From: Rhodobiaceae bacterium
Lineage (GTDB): Bacteria; Pseudomonadota; Alphaproteobacteria; Rhizobiales; Tepidamorphaceae
Length of the DNA: 34,833 nt
NCBI GenBank assembly: GCA_020637985.1
Contig: JACKJK010000016.1
Location: 1 to 34,833 of the forward strand
Reading direction: 5' to 3'
This document shows, one piece after another, positions 1-7,967 of the stretch. The translations under genes and the position numbers were made by a program. Below the pieces are notes generated by a model that had not been told where the DNA came from, did no database searches, and saw only the letters and a program-made list of their open reading frames with translations. Numbering within the stretch: the first letter of the stretch is position 1; the number at the start of each line of letters is the position of its first letter.

Positions 1-67
1 ATGCCAGTTGCCCGTTCTGCGATTTTTGCGATGATGGCTGGAAAGAAACGAACGGAGGGTGCCGCAA

Positions 68-928
68 ATGGGGGCTTTGCGCGCGGTCAGGCCCGGCGCG
101 TTCGCGCTGGCTGTGGCGACTGGCGCACTTGCGCCGGCAGGGGCATGGGCACAGCTCGTGCCGCATCGTGCCGTCTACGACATGAGCCTGGAGCGGTCCG
201 ACGAAAAGGGCGTCATGACGAGTTTCAACGGCCGCATGGTCGTCGACGTCGTCGCGGCCGATTGCGAAGGGCTGGCGACGAACACCCGGTATGTCTTCCA
301 GTCGGGGTCGGACTCCGGGGCAATGCTGCTGACAGACCTGCGGACCGTCCAGTGGGAAGCCGCCGACGGCAGCGCCTTCCGGTTCATGACGCGGCGCTAC
401 GACGACCTGAACCTGACCGAGGAAACCGATGGCAAGGCGCGCCACACCGCCGGCAGCCTCGATGTCGAACTGAAGGTGCCGGACGACCGGCAGGTGAGCT
501 TCAAGGGCGAGGTGCTGTTTCCCGCCCAGCATCTCAACCGGCTGATCGATGCGGCGCGTGCCAACCAGCGCATGTTCGCGGCAAGGCTCTACGAAGGCGC
601 CGACGCGGGCGACCGGATCTACGACACATTTGCCGTCATCGGCCGGCTGAGAGCGGGGACAGGCGAGACGCCCGAAACACTGGAAACAGCAGCGCAAGTC
701 CTCGCCGGGCTCGACCGCTGGCCCGTGACGATCAGCTATTTTCCGGGTCCGGATGCGCCTGCCGAGGAGCGCGAAATCCTGGGCGGGGAGGAAGTTCCCG
801 TCTACGCGATCAGTTCCGAACTGTTCGAGAACGGCGTCAGCCGCCGCGTTGTCCTCGACTATGGCGATTTCTCGCTGAAGGGCGAGCTGACCGACCTGGT
901 CTTCACGCCGAAGCCCAATTGCGACTGA
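68..928 (+). CDS. eipB: EipB/DUF1849-family periplasmic envelope-integrity protein
   Basis: A secreted 286-residue protein of the DUF1849 family, whose Brucella member EipB is a periplasmic beta-spiral protein needed for envelope integrity. Residues about 1-28 form a signal peptide ending AGAWA before QLVPHRAVYDM. The family start motif (VPHRAVYD, then LERS) is clear. Two cysteines sit where the EipB disulfide lies: C66 (in AADCEG) and C285, one residue from the end (PNCD). The ATG at 68 is preferred over an in-frame GTG at 59 because GGAGGG at 54-59 lies 8 nt upstream of the ATG but abuts or overlaps the GTG. The next gene is convergent. Family assignment rests on motifs and the cysteine pair; the precise biochemical role of this family is not settled. 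Confidence 0.85.
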   Translation: MGALRAVRPGAFALAVATGALAPAGAWAQLVPHRAVYDMSLERSDEKGVMTSFNGRMVVDVVAADCEGLATNTRYVFQSGSDSGAMLLTDLRTVQWEAADGSAFRFMTRRYDDLNLTEETDGKARHTAGSLDVELKVPDDRQVSFKGEVLFPAQHLNRLIDAARANQRMFAARLYEGADAGDRIYDTFAVIGRLRAGTGETPETLETAAQVLAGLDRWPVTISYFPGPDAPAEEREILGGEEVPVYAISSELFENGVSRRVVLDYGDFSLKGELTDLVFTPKPNCD

Positions 929-943
929 GCGGCCGTTGCCGCG

Positions 944-2251
944 CTAGTCGTCACCTGCGTCGCGTTTCGGGCGGGCCCTGAAGGCGATCCCGCGCTGGAC
1001 CATGTCGCGGCCGAACTTTTCCCGCACGCGATCCACCGCGCGTTCCGCGCCCATGCGCCGCGTCAGGTCGGGATCAGCGAGATCGGCCGGATCGGCGCCG
1101 TCCTCGCCGGTCAGGTCGGAGAGGCCGATGCCGATCAGGCGGAAACGGGTCCCGGTCGCCTCGCGTTCCAGCAACTGGCGGCCTGCCACGAAGAGACGGT
1201 CGGCGAGTTGCGTGGGATCGGCGAGGCGGGCCGCGCGCGTGCGCGCCGTGAAGTCGGCGCCCTTCAGCTTCAGCGTCACCGTCTGTCCGGCAAGGCCGGC
1301 GGTTTTCATGCGCGCGGACACCTTCTCGCACAGCCGCCACAGGTGCACCTGCAGCGGGCGGACGTCGCAGATGTCCTCCTCGAAGGTCGTCTCGGCGCTG
1401 ACACTCTTGCGCTCGCTGTCGGGGTCCACGCGCCGCGTGTCTCGCCCATGCGCCATTTCGTAAAGGCGAAGCCCGTATTCGCCGTGGGCACGGGCGAGCG
1501 TGGAGCGATCCGCACGCTGGATATCGGCAATCAGGCGGAAGCCCTGGGCAGCCAGCTTCTTCGCCATCGCCGGCCCGATGCCGGGGATGATGGTGACCGG
1601 CTTGTCGGCGAGGAAGCGGGCGCTTTCGGCGGCGCCGATGACGGCGAAGCCGCGCGGCTTGTCGAGATCCGACGCGATCTTGGCGAGGAACTTGTTAGGC
1701 GCCAGGCCGATCGAGACGGTGATGGCGAGGTCCCGCTCGATGTCGCGGGCGAAGCGGGCGAGGGTTTGCGCAGGGCTCGCATGGTGCACTCCTTGCGTGC
1801 CGGTCAGGTCGAGGAAGGCCTCGTCGATGGACAACGGCTCGACCAGCGGGGTCAGGTCCAGCATGCGCTGGCGCACCTGTCGCCCGACGGCGGCATATTT
1901 CTCCATGTTCGGACGGATGACGACAGCGTCGGGGCAGGCAGCGAGCGCCTTGAACATCGGCATTGCCGAACGCACACCGCTGATGCGCGCGATGTAGCAG
2001 GCGGTGGAGACAACCCCGCGCCTGCCGCCGCCGACGATGACCGGCCTGTCGCGCAGGGAAGGGTCGTCCCGCTTCTCGATGGCGGCGTAGAAGGCGTCGC
2101 AATCGATGTGGGCGATGGAGAGATCGAACAGTTCGGGATGGCTGACGATGCGCGCGCTGCCGCATGCGCTGCAACGTCCGCGGACGCCGGTGGCGCCGCA
2201 GTTGCGGCACAGGCCGGGCGTGTTCGCACTGGCGCCGGTTGCTCCCGTCAT
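944..2251 (-). CDS. dinB: DNA polymerase IV (Y-family translesion polymerase)
   Basis: A Y-family polymerase of 435 residues that copies past damaged template bases with low fidelity. Motifs visible are HIDCDAFYAAIE (D50, metal ligand) and SIDEAF (D143/E144, the second catalytic acid pair), followed by a helix-hairpin-helix region and the little-finger domain. The N-terminus carries an extra CxxC...CxxC element (C15, C18, C27, C30), a likely zinc ribbon before the polymerase core; such an extension is not part of E. coli DinB. A GGAAGG sequence lies just upstream of the ATG, with unusually short spacing. The gene follows the ROK kinase on the same strand after 30 bp, so read-through from that gene is possible. 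No LexA box was identified. Confidence 0.93.
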   Translation of the reverse strand: MTGATGASANTPGLCRNCGATGVRGRCSACGSARIVSHPELFDLSIAHIDCDAFYAAIEKRDDPSLRDRPVIVGGGRRGVVSTACYIARISGVRSAMPMFKALAACPDAVVIRPNMEKYAAVGRQVRQRMLDLTPLVEPLSIDEAFLDLTGTQGVHHASPAQTLARFARDIERDLAITVSIGLAPNKFLAKIASDLDKPRGFAVIGAAESARFLADKPVTIIPGIGPAMAKKLAAQGFRLIADIQRADRSTLARAHGEYGLRLYEMAHGRDTRRVDPDSERKSVSAETTFEEDICDVRPLQVHLWRLCEKVSARMKTAGLAGQTVTLKLKGADFTARTRAARLADPTQLADRLFVAGRQLLEREATGTRFRLIGIGLSDLTGEDGADPADLADPDLTRRMGAERAVDRVREKFGRDMVQRGIAFRARPKRDAGDD

Positions 2252-2281
2252 GGCCTTCCGCCTGTCAAGATGCGGCGACGG

Positions 2282-3211
2282 TCACGTCCGCGACCATAGG
2301 CGCGCCGCCCCGCGTACGCCGGAATCGTCTCCATGCGCGGCGCGCATTATGCGCACCCGCGGGGCATCGGAGAAGACATGCGGCGCGACGAGGGCCGGCA
2401 GACGCACGCAAAGCGCGACAACGTTCGACAGGCCGCCGCCCAGCACGATCGCCTGCGGGTCGACGATGTTCACCAGCGCCGCGAGGGCGCGGGCGAGGCG
2501 CGACAGGTAGCGCTCCATGCTCGCCGCGCGTGCTGGCGTGTCGGCCCTGGCGATCGCCATGGCATCGCTGAGTTCGCCGCTTTCCGCCGCGTGGTCGCGC
2601 GCCAGCGCCGGGCCCGACAGCCAGGCCTCGATGCAGCCGGTGCGTCCGCACCAGCAGCGCGGCCCGGGATATTCGTCCGGCCGGGACCAGGGCAGGGGGG
2701 TATGGCCCCATTCGCCGGCGATGCCGAGCGGACCGGCGACGAGCCTGCCGCCGATCACGAGCCCGCCGCCGACGCCGGTGCCGAGGATCGCGGCGAAGAC
2801 GTTGTCCAGCCCATTCGCGGCGCCGTCGGCGCATTCCGACAGGGCGAGGCAGTCGGCGTCGTTGGCGATGCGCACGCGCCGCCCCAGCGCCGCTTCGAGG
2901 TCGCGCAGCAGGGGGTTGCCGTTGAGCCAGACGGAATTGGCGTTCTGCACCAGCCCGGTCGCGGGAACCAGCGAGCCGGGCGTGCCGATGCCGACTGGGC
3001 GCGCCTTGTCCGGGGTGCATCCGGCGGCGGCCTCGACATCGGTGACCAGGCGCACGATCGCGGCAAGCGTCGCGGCGTAGTCGTCGCGCGGGGTCGCGAT
3101 ACGTCGCCGGGCAAGTTCGCTGCCCGTGGAATCGAGCACGACGGCGGAAATCTTGGTGCCGCCGAGATCGACGCCGACGAGGCGGTCGCGGGCGGCCTCA
3201 CCAGCCGCCAT
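2282..3211 (-). CDS. ROK-family sugar kinase (fructokinase/N-acetylhexosamine kinase type)
   Basis: A cytoplasmic ATP-dependent hexose kinase of the ROK family. It has the N-terminal phosphate motif VGVDLGGTKISAVV, the GTGVGGGLVIGG glycine loop, and the ROK zinc signature: a His in GEWGH followed by CWCGRTGCIE, which supplies three Cys ligands. The catalytic Asp lies in IANDADCLAL. Fructose, N-acetylglucosamine or another hexose are all possible substrates; the sequence does not decide. An upstream ATG at 3226 would overlap DUF3572 by 29 bp, so I chose the ATG at 3211, which leaves a 14-bp overlap. The overlap suggests translation coupled to the DUF3572 gene. About 309 residues, normal for the family. 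Confidence 0.88.
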   Translation of the reverse strand: MAAGEAARDRLVGVDLGGTKISAVVLDSTGSELARRRIATPRDDYAATLAAIVRLVTDVEAAAGCTPDKARPVGIGTPGSLVPATGLVQNANSVWLNGNPLLRDLEAALGRRVRIANDADCLALSECADGAANGLDNVFAAILGTGVGGGLVIGGRLVAGPLGIAGEWGHTPLPWSRPDEYPGPRCWCGRTGCIEAWLSGPALARDHAAESGELSDAMAIARADTPARAASMERYLSRLARALAALVNIVDPQAIVLGGGLSNVVALCVRLPALVAPHVFSDAPRVRIMRAAHGDDSGVRGAARLWSRT

Positions 3212-3509
3212 TCGCGGCTCCTGCATCGGAGGTCAGCAGCGCATGCGCCCGTCCGACCGCATCGGCGGGCAGGCCGGCGTTGGCGGTGAAGGCCAGCAGT
3301 ACAGATTCGTTGGCCATCAGGTAGCCGGTGACAGCGCCGAGGAACCCGGGCTCGCCGGCCGCCGCGCGCAGGGTCTGCGGACCGATGCCGCATGTCGAAA
3401 GGAACCGCTCCAGCAATTCCGCGTCTGCGGCGATGAAGCCCAGCGCGTCGATCGCCAGCGCCTGCGCGTCCTCGGGGCCGAGCCGCCCCCCGGCGAAACG
3501 TGCATCCAT
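3198..3509 (-). CDS. DUF3572 domain protein
   Basis: A 103-residue, mostly helical protein that matches the alphaproteobacterial DUF3572 family: acidic and hydrophobic N-terminus (DAQALAIDALGFIA), a central LERFLSTCGI segment and GFLGAVTGYLM. No catalytic motif, signal peptide or membrane segment is visible. It starts back to back with divK, an arrangement I recall from Rhizobiales genomes, and its 3' end overlaps the ROK kinase gene. Function is unknown; I infer no role in the DivK pathway beyond this neighbourhood. Confidence 0.8.
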   Translation of the reverse strand: MDARFAGGRLGPEDAQALAIDALGFIAADAELLERFLSTCGIGPQTLRAAAGEPGFLGAVTGYLMANESVLLAFTANAGLPADAVGRAHALLTSDAGAANGGW

Positions 3510-3665
3510 TTGCCAATCCGTAAGTTTTGTCCGCTACGTTCGCAATGATGGAATTAGGGGATGAATCGCGCAAGTGGCGACCGCGAGGCGTCCAGGCCGA
3601 GTTCCTCCTGGGGGCAACAGGTTGGTTCGGCCGGCGATCGAAGTCCGGAATGTACGTGGGGAAAC

Positions 3666-4037
3666 ATGACCAAGAAGATCATGATCGTGGAGGACAACGA
3701 GCTCAACATGAAGCTCTTCCACGACCTCCTCAAGGCAAACGGTTTCGCGGTCGTGGGGACGCGTGACGGCCGCAAGGCGGTCGAGCTGGCGCGGCAGGAA
3801 CGCCCCGACCTGATCCTGATGGACATCCAGCTTCCGGAAGTTTCAGGCCTAGACGTCACGGCCTGGCTGAAGGACGACGAGGACCTGCGCCACATCCCGG
3901 TCATCGCGGTGACGGCCTTCGCGATGAAGGGGGACGAGGAGCGCATCCGCGAGGGCGGTTGCGAAGCCTACATTTCCAAGCCGATTTCGGTGGTGAAGTT
4001 CGTCGAGACGGTGAAGCATTTCGTCGGCGCGCAGTGA
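3666..4037 (+). CDS. divK: Single-domain response regulator DivK
   Basis: A stand-alone receiver domain of 123 residues. Receiver landmarks are the acidic pair E9/D10 (IMIVEDNELNMK), the phospho-acceptor D53 (LILMDIQLPEVSG), a Thr at VTAFAMKGDEE, and the Lys in ISKPIS. DivK signals through the DivJ/PleC kinases and DivL to lower CtrA activity, coupling polarity to the cell cycle in alphaproteobacteria. Start codons further upstream lack support; the ATG at 3666 begins the canonical MTKKIMIVEDNE. Its partner pleD follows 42 bp downstream, the Caulobacter-type order, so the two are probably co-transcribed. Confidence 0.95.
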   Translation: MTKKIMIVEDNELNMKLFHDLLKANGFAVVGTRDGRKAVELARQERPDLILMDIQLPEVSGLDVTAWLKDDEDLRHIPVIAVTAFAMKGDEERIREGGCEAYISKPISVVKFVETVKHFVGAQ

Positions 4038-4079
4038 AGCCGCGCCTTTTTCGTGTTCACAATGCGTGAGAGATAGAGC

Positions 4080-5453
4080 ATGACGGCGCGTATCCTTGTC
4101 GTCGACGACATCCCGGCCAACGTCAAGCTGCTGCAGGCGCGGCTTTCGCAGGAATACTTCGACGTGCGCGGCGCGACGTCGGGCGCCGAGGCGCTGCGGA
4201 TCTGCGACGAGGAGCAGTGCGACATGGTGCTGCTCGACGTCATGATGCCGCAGATGGACGGCTTCGAGGTCTGCCGCCGGCTGAAGGCGAACCCGCGCAC
4301 GCACCACATTCCCGTCGTCATGGTGACGGCGCTCGACCAGCCGGCCGACCGGGTGAGGGGGCTGGAGTGCGGCGCCGACGATTTCCTGACCAAGCCGGTC
4401 AGCGACATCGCGCTGATCACGCGGGTGAAGAGTCTGGTGCGGCTGAAGATGCTGACCGACGAGCTGCGCATGCGCGCGGCGACCAGCCGCGACATGGGGA
4501 TCGAGGACCCGTTCTCGGAAGCGGCAAAGGTGTCGGGAGAAAACGGCCGGGTGCTGATCGTCGACGACCGGCTCAGCTCCTACGACCGGCTGAAGAAGAT
4601 CCTTGGCCGACACCACCAGGTGCAGATCGAGACGAACCCGCAGGAGGCGCTGTTTCGCGCCGCCGACGCCAACTACGACCTGATCGTCGTCAGCCTGGCG
4701 CTGGAAGGATTCGACGGCTTGCGGCTTTGCTCGCAGCTGCGATCGCTGGAGCGCACGCGCAACGTGCCGGTGATGATCGTGGTCGATCCGGAGGACACCG
4801 CGCGGCTGATGCGCGGGCTCGACCTCGGCGTCAACGACTACGTGGCGCGGCCGATCGACCCCAACGAACTGACCGCGCGGGCAATTACCCAGATCAAGCG
4901 GCGGCGCTATGCAGAGCGGCTGCGCGACAACGTGCAGATGTCGGTGACCATGGCCGTCACCGACGCGCTGACGGGCTTGCACAACCGGCGCTACATGGAA
5001 GGCCACCTGACCACGCTGGTGGAAAAATCCCAGCAGATGCGCCGGCCTCTGACGCTGCTGACGCTCGACATCGACCACTTCAAGGCGGTCAACGACACCT
5101 GGGGGCACGATGCTGGCGACGAGGTGCTGAAGGAGTTCGCACGACGCGTGCGCAAGATGGTGCGCGGGCTCGACCTTGCCTGCCGGATGGGCGGGGAGGA
5201 ATTCGTCATTGTCATGCCGGAAACCGAGATCGGGGTGGGCATGCGCGTCGGCGAACGCATCCGCGCGGCGATTGCCAGCGATCCCTTCCCGATCCACGGC
5301 GGCACCAGGGCGATCGACGTCACCGTCAGCATCGGGGCTTCGACGCTTGCGGCGGGCTCGGATACCGCGGAAGCCTTGATGAAGCGGGCCGACGAGGCGC
5401 TCTACAACGCCAAGCACACCGGCCGCAACCGGGTCAGCGCGCAGGCCGCCTGA
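4080..5453 (+). CDS. pleD: PleD-type diguanylate cyclase response regulator (REC-REC-GGDEF)
   Basis: Makes cyclic di-GMP from two GTP and controls polar development and the motile-to-sessile change. REC1 covers about residues 1-120, with acceptor D53 in LLDVMMPQMDG and K105 in LTKPVS. REC2 covers about 155-275 and has a Ser (S205) where the acceptor Asp would be, in keeping with its adaptor role in PleD. The GGDEF domain (about 290-455) has the active-site loop GGEEF at 371-375, and an RxxD inhibitory site (RGLD, 362-365) placed five residues before it, so product inhibition by c-di-GMP is expected. At 457 residues it is full length. It is followed by a short hairpin (5479-5494). Confidence 0.96.
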   Translation: MTARILVVDDIPANVKLLQARLSQEYFDVRGATSGAEALRICDEEQCDMVLLDVMMPQMDGFEVCRRLKANPRTHHIPVVMVTALDQPADRVRGLECGADDFLTKPVSDIALITRVKSLVRLKMLTDELRMRAATSRDMGIEDPFSEAAKVSGENGRVLIVDDRLSSYDRLKKILGRHHQVQIETNPQEALFRAADANYDLIVVSLALEGFDGLRLCSQLRSLERTRNVPVMIVVDPEDTARLMRGLDLGVNDYVARPIDPNELTARAITQIKRRRYAERLRDNVQMSVTMAVTDALTGLHNRRYMEGHLTTLVEKSQQMRRPLTLLTLDIDHFKAVNDTWGHDAGDEVLKEFARRVRKMVRGLDLACRMGGEEFVIVMPETEIGVGMRVGERIRAAIASDPFPIHGGTRAIDVTVSIGASTLAAGSDTAEALMKRADEALYNAKHTGRNRVSAQAA

Positions 5454-5478
5454 CGCGCGGGACGTCCGTTTCGGGCAT

Positions 5479-5494
5479 TTACCGCATCCGGTAA
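5479..5494 (+). terminator. Possible pleD 3' hairpin without T-run
   Basis: TTACCG and CGGTAA form a perfect 6-bp stem around the loop CATC, 25 bp after the pleD stop codon. No run of T follows, so termination here would be weak or Rho-dependent. It could equally be a processing or binding site. Confidence 0.3.
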
Positions 5495-5547
5495 CCCTAC
5501 CGCTTTACGATGCGCTGCGATATGCGGCCGGTTTGGGCCAAATTTTA

Positions 5548-5575
5548 TTGATTTTCCAAGGGGCGCGGCTAGTGT
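5548..5575 (+). promoter_or_regulatory. Candidate sigma-70-type promoter for the structured RNA
   Basis: TTGATT (5548-5553) as -35 and TAGTGT (5570-5575) as -10 are separated by 16 nt. The -10 ends six bases before the first base of the structured element starting at 5581, which is the expected distance to a transcription start. The assignment is inference from spacing and from the fact that the folded region begins exactly there. Confidence 0.4.
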
Positions 5576-5580
5576 CTAGC

Positions 5581-5702
5581 GGCCTACTTCCGGATCGTTC
5601 CTCGTGAACGGACCGGAGTGGCCGTCCCCATGGGGTTCTCAGGTCCGCCGCATCTCCTGGGTCCGTGGGGTATAGGCCGGTTCGGAACGGTGGAGTGGCC
5701 TC
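5581..5702 (+). ncRNA. Structured intergenic RNA between pleD and rpmG (alpha-r9/Smr9C-like by position)
   Basis: About 120 nt that fold into a closed multi-stem structure. A terminal stem pairs GGCC(T)ACTTC (5581-5590) with GGAGTGGCC ending near 5700, with one bulged T. Inside, 5590-5600 pairs with 5606-5616 as a hairpin with loop CTCGT. A GGCC/CCCC segment (from about 5620) pairs with GGGG/GGCC (about 5675-5685), enclosing a CAGG...CCTG stem. No open reading frame with gene-like character lies here. From memory, the rhizobial sRNA family alpha-r9 (Smr9C of Sinorhizobium) is encoded between pleD and rpmG, which matches this place; I could not compare sequences. No SRP-RNA core motif is present. 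Strand is inferred from the promoter-like sequence; the 3' end is uncertain because no T-run is visible. Confidence 0.5.
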
Positions 5703-5800
5703 CTCGTTAACATCGTCTCCGGACCGGCCACCATTTCCAGCATCAATTCCTTCAGCAGCGCTATTGCGTGACAGGCGCCGGTCCTCGCGACGCGCGCAAA

Positions 5801-5830
5801 CGAAAACGGCCGCCGGAAACCGGCGGCCGT
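5801..5830 (-). terminator. Intrinsic terminator of rpmG
   Basis: A perfect 11-bp inverted repeat: 5806-5816 (ACGGCCGCCGG) pairs with 5820-5830 around the loop AAA. On the minus strand the stem is followed by a short T tract broken by CG, so it is oriented to stop transcription of rpmG 26 bp after its stop codon. Confidence 0.8.
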
Positions 5831-5855
5831 GCGAAAACGTTCACGCGAGGGGAGG

Positions 5856-6023
5856 CTACTTGATCTTGGCCTCGCGGTACTCCACGTGCTTGCGCGCGAC
5901 GGGATCGTACTTCTTCTTGACCATCTTCTCGGTCATGGTGCGCGAGTTCTTCTTCGTCACGTAGAAATGCCCGGTATCGGCGCTGGAAACGAGACGGATC
6001 TTGATCGTGGTAGCCTTGGCCAT
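5856..6023 (-). CDS. rpmG: 50S ribosomal protein L33
   Basis: A 55-residue basic protein of the large ribosomal subunit. It has the standard alphaproteobacterial form starting MAKATTIKIRLVSSADTG, with FYVTKKNSR in the middle and a YDPVARKHVEYRE tail near the C-terminus. It lacks the Cys pairs of zinc-binding L33 forms (C- type). It is monocistronic: its own promoter lies at 6132-6160 and a strong hairpin terminator follows. It converges on pleD across the structured-RNA region. Confidence 0.97.
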   Translation of the reverse strand: MAKATTIKIRLVSSADTGHFYVTKKNSRTMTEKMVKKKYDPVARKHVEYREAKIK

Positions 6024-6131
6024 GGTCTTGCCCTGGTTTCGCGCCGCTGGCTGCCGGAAAAGGCAGGATGCATGCGGCTGGCGTGAGAATCGACTGCGCG
6101 CCGCGAATTGACGCAGCACATTCGGTCGCGC

Positions 6132-6160
6132 AAATAGCGTGATGAGATCGTCAAAGTCAA
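6132..6160 (-). promoter_or_regulatory. Promoter of rpmG
   Basis: On the minus strand TTGACT (6160-6155) and CTATTT (6137-6132) are separated by exactly 17 nt, close to the alphaproteobacterial sigma-70 pattern. The predicted start near 6125 gives a leader of about 100 nt for rpmG. The -35 lies close to the ribosome-binding site of the divergent acetyltransferase gene. Confidence 0.65.
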
Positions 6161-6178
6161 GGCAGGGAGTGACCGTGC

Positions 6179-6745
6179 GTGAGCGATATCCGTATCGTGC
6201 CCGCCACCGGTGAGCGGTTTGCCGACCTCGGGACGCTGCTGGGGCCCAGGGGCGGGCCGGGCGGATGCTGGTGCATGCTCTGGCGCATGAAGCGCAAGGA
6301 TTATGACGCCGCGGGCGCGGAAGGCCGCAAGGCGGCGATGCAGGGTGCATTTGCCAGTGATCGGGCATGTGGCCTGCTGGCGTATGACGGCGAAACGCCG
6401 GTCGGCTGGTGCTCCATCGCGCCGCGAAGCGCGTTTCCCCGGCTTGAGGGCTCGCGCATACTGGCGCCTGTCGATGATGCACCGGTGTGGTCGATTACAT
6501 GCTTCTTCATAGCAAGGGACCGCAGGCGCGGCGGACTCTCCGTCCGGTTGCTGGGCGCGGCCGCCGACCATGTCGTTCGGCTGGGTGGCAGTGTGGTCGA
6601 AGGCTACCCGGTCGATCCCGACCGCAAGGACTACCCGGCCGCCTATGCATGGGTCGGGCTTGCCGGCGCCTACCGCAAGGCCGGATTTCAGGAAGTCGCG
6701 CGCCGGTCGCCGACGCGTCCGATCATGCGCCGCTACCTTGGCTAG
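6179..6745 (+). CDS. GNAT-family N-acetyltransferase
   Basis: A 188-residue cytoplasmic acyl-CoA-dependent acetyltransferase by fold. The N-terminal part (SDIRIVPATGERFADL), the GWCSIAPR strand, the ITCFFIARDRRRGGLSVRLL acetyl-CoA-binding strand and helix (RRxGG type pyrophosphate loop) and the closing YRKAGFQEV motif are characteristic. A GGCWCMLWRM stretch near residue 30 is seen in a subgroup of uncharacterised GNATs. The GTG at 6179 has GGGAG 9 nt upstream (6165-6169). The substrate cannot be inferred. Its last 23 bp overlap the end of the convergent MFS gene. Confidence 0.8.
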   Translation: MSDIRIVPATGERFADLGTLLGPRGGPGGCWCMLWRMKRKDYDAAGAEGRKAAMQGAFASDRACGLLAYDGETPVGWCSIAPRSAFPRLEGSRILAPVDDAPVWSITCFFIARDRRRGGLSVRLLGAAADHVVRLGGSVVEGYPVDPDRKDYPAAYAWVGLAGAYRKAGFQEVARRSPTRPIMRRYLG

Positions 6746-7916
6746 GCTTCGTCGCGACACGCCACAATGCAATTAGCGTGTAGGCCGCGAACAGGGCCGC
6801 CAGGAACCAGGCGAGGGCAGGGGCGCCGGCGCGGTCCATGGCGAAGCCGCCGGCGAGCGGGCCGACCATCATGCCGAGCGCGTACATCATCACAAACATG
6901 GCGTTGGCGCTGGCCAGGTCGACGCCGCGAAAGCGCGCGCCAAGCTGGGTCAGGCCGATGGTGTAGAGGCCGCCGGTGATGCCGCCCCACACGAGCAGCA
7001 CGGCGTAGGCGGCGAGCGGCGTGGAAATCACCGCCGGCAGGGCGAGCATGCCGGCAAAGCCGATGAAGCCACAAGCGGCGAGCAGGCGGGTGCGGTCGAA
7101 GCGGTCCGCGAGCAGGCCAAGCGGAACCTGCAGCAGAAGGTTGCCGACGCCGATCATCGTCAGCAGCAGGGCCGACTGGAACTCTGCGAGCCCGGAACGC
7201 AGCCCGAACAGGGCAAAGAAGGCAAAGCCGGTCTGTTCGGCAGCGCCGAAGACAAACGCTGCGAAGGTTGCAGCCGGCGCGACCCAGAGCAGCGCCAGGA
7301 ACGATTGGCTGGGCGCGCCGTGGACCGGCGGGGCAACGTCGCGCGCGAGCCACACGGGAACAAGCGACAGCGCGAAGGCAGCGACCCCGACGACGAAGGG
7401 GGCCAGGGTATCGGAGCCGGTCACCGCGAGCACGGCGGGGCCGAGGGCGAAGCCACCGGACAGGACCGAGGCATAGACACCCATGATCAGGCCGCGGCGG
7501 GCCTCGTTGGCGGCGTCGTTGATCCAGAACTCGGCGATGACGAAGGTCAGCGTTGCGGCAACGGTGAAGACGAAGCGCAAGGGAAACCAGGCCCACGTCG
7601 GCGTCGCTGGGAATAGCGCTATGCACACGGTGCAGCAGGCAATCGCCGCCATCAGGACGTTCACGGCGCCGAAACGGCTGGCGGCGGGTGCGCAGAACGG
7701 CGCGGACACCAATGCGGCGAAACCCGCCATGGCCGTGTTCAGGCCGATCACGGTGTCGGAGATGCCGCGCGCTTCCATGACCAGCGACAGCAGCGGGAAG
7801 GTCAGGCTGAGGCTGAACCCCGAGATCGTGATCGAGGCGATGGCCGCGGCGAGCGCGCGCGGGTTTCCGAACCCCGAGAGGGTTTCGATCACAGAGGGCC
7901 TGGATTGCTGCACCAT
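6723..7916 (-). CDS. MFS transporter
   Basis: A 397-residue major facilitator protein with about twelve hydrophobic segments. The loop between TM2 and TM3 has CAPAASRFGAVNVL, a loose match to the MFS motif A, and the second half repeats it as LADRFDRTRLLAACG. It resembles the YcaD/sugar and drug exporter-like MFS subgroup, but no substrate residue pattern is decisive. It may be an exporter of small molecules. The gene overlaps the GNAT gene tail to tail and is followed upstream on the same strand by the NUDIX gene after about 50 bp, with no visible terminator between. Confidence 0.85.
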   Translation of the reverse strand: MVQQSRPSVIETLSGFGNPRALAAAIASITISGFSLSLTFPLLSLVMEARGISDTVIGLNTAMAGFAALVSAPFCAPAASRFGAVNVLMAAIACCTVCIALFPATPTWAWFPLRFVFTVAATLTFVIAEFWINDAANEARRGLIMGVYASVLSGGFALGPAVLAVTGSDTLAPFVVGVAAFALSLVPVWLARDVAPPVHGAPSQSFLALLWVAPAATFAAFVFGAAEQTGFAFFALFGLRSGLAEFQSALLLTMIGVGNLLLQVPLGLLADRFDRTRLLAACGFIGFAGMLALPAVISTPLAAYAVLLVWGGITGGLYTIGLTQLGARFRGVDLASANAMFVMMYALGMMVGPLAGGFAMDRAGAPALAWFLAALFAAYTLIALWRVATKPSQGSGA

Positions 7917-7967
7917 GCCGGTTGTCTAACGCCTTTGTACCGGCGCCGATACGGGCAAATCGTGCTC

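Larger units (their letters stand above)
5454..5855. other. Gene-free intergenic region between pleD and rpmG
   Basis: About 400 bp without a supported protein gene. It contains, in order, a short hairpin after pleD, a promoter-like sequence, the structured RNA at 5581-5702, an undescribed stretch at about 5703-5800, and the rpmG terminator at 5801-5830. A plus-strand reading frame at 5665-5964 crosses the terminator and rpmG and is not a credible gene. Confidence 0.7.

Noticed and set aside
1..981. A 326-codon frame from the window edge
   Set aside because: Overlaps the EipB-like gene in another frame and is Arg-rich; EipB has the signal peptide, ribosome-binding site and conserved cysteines.
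3849..5417. A 522-codon frame antisense to divK/pleD
   Set aside because: Shadow of pleD; the His/Arg/Gln-rich product has no recognisable motif.
5581..5702. SRP RNA (ffs) or 6S RNA as identity of the structured RNA
   Set aside because: No conserved SRP-RNA core (GGAAGG-type tetraloop region) was found, and the branched structure does not look like the single long bulged hairpin of 6S RNA.
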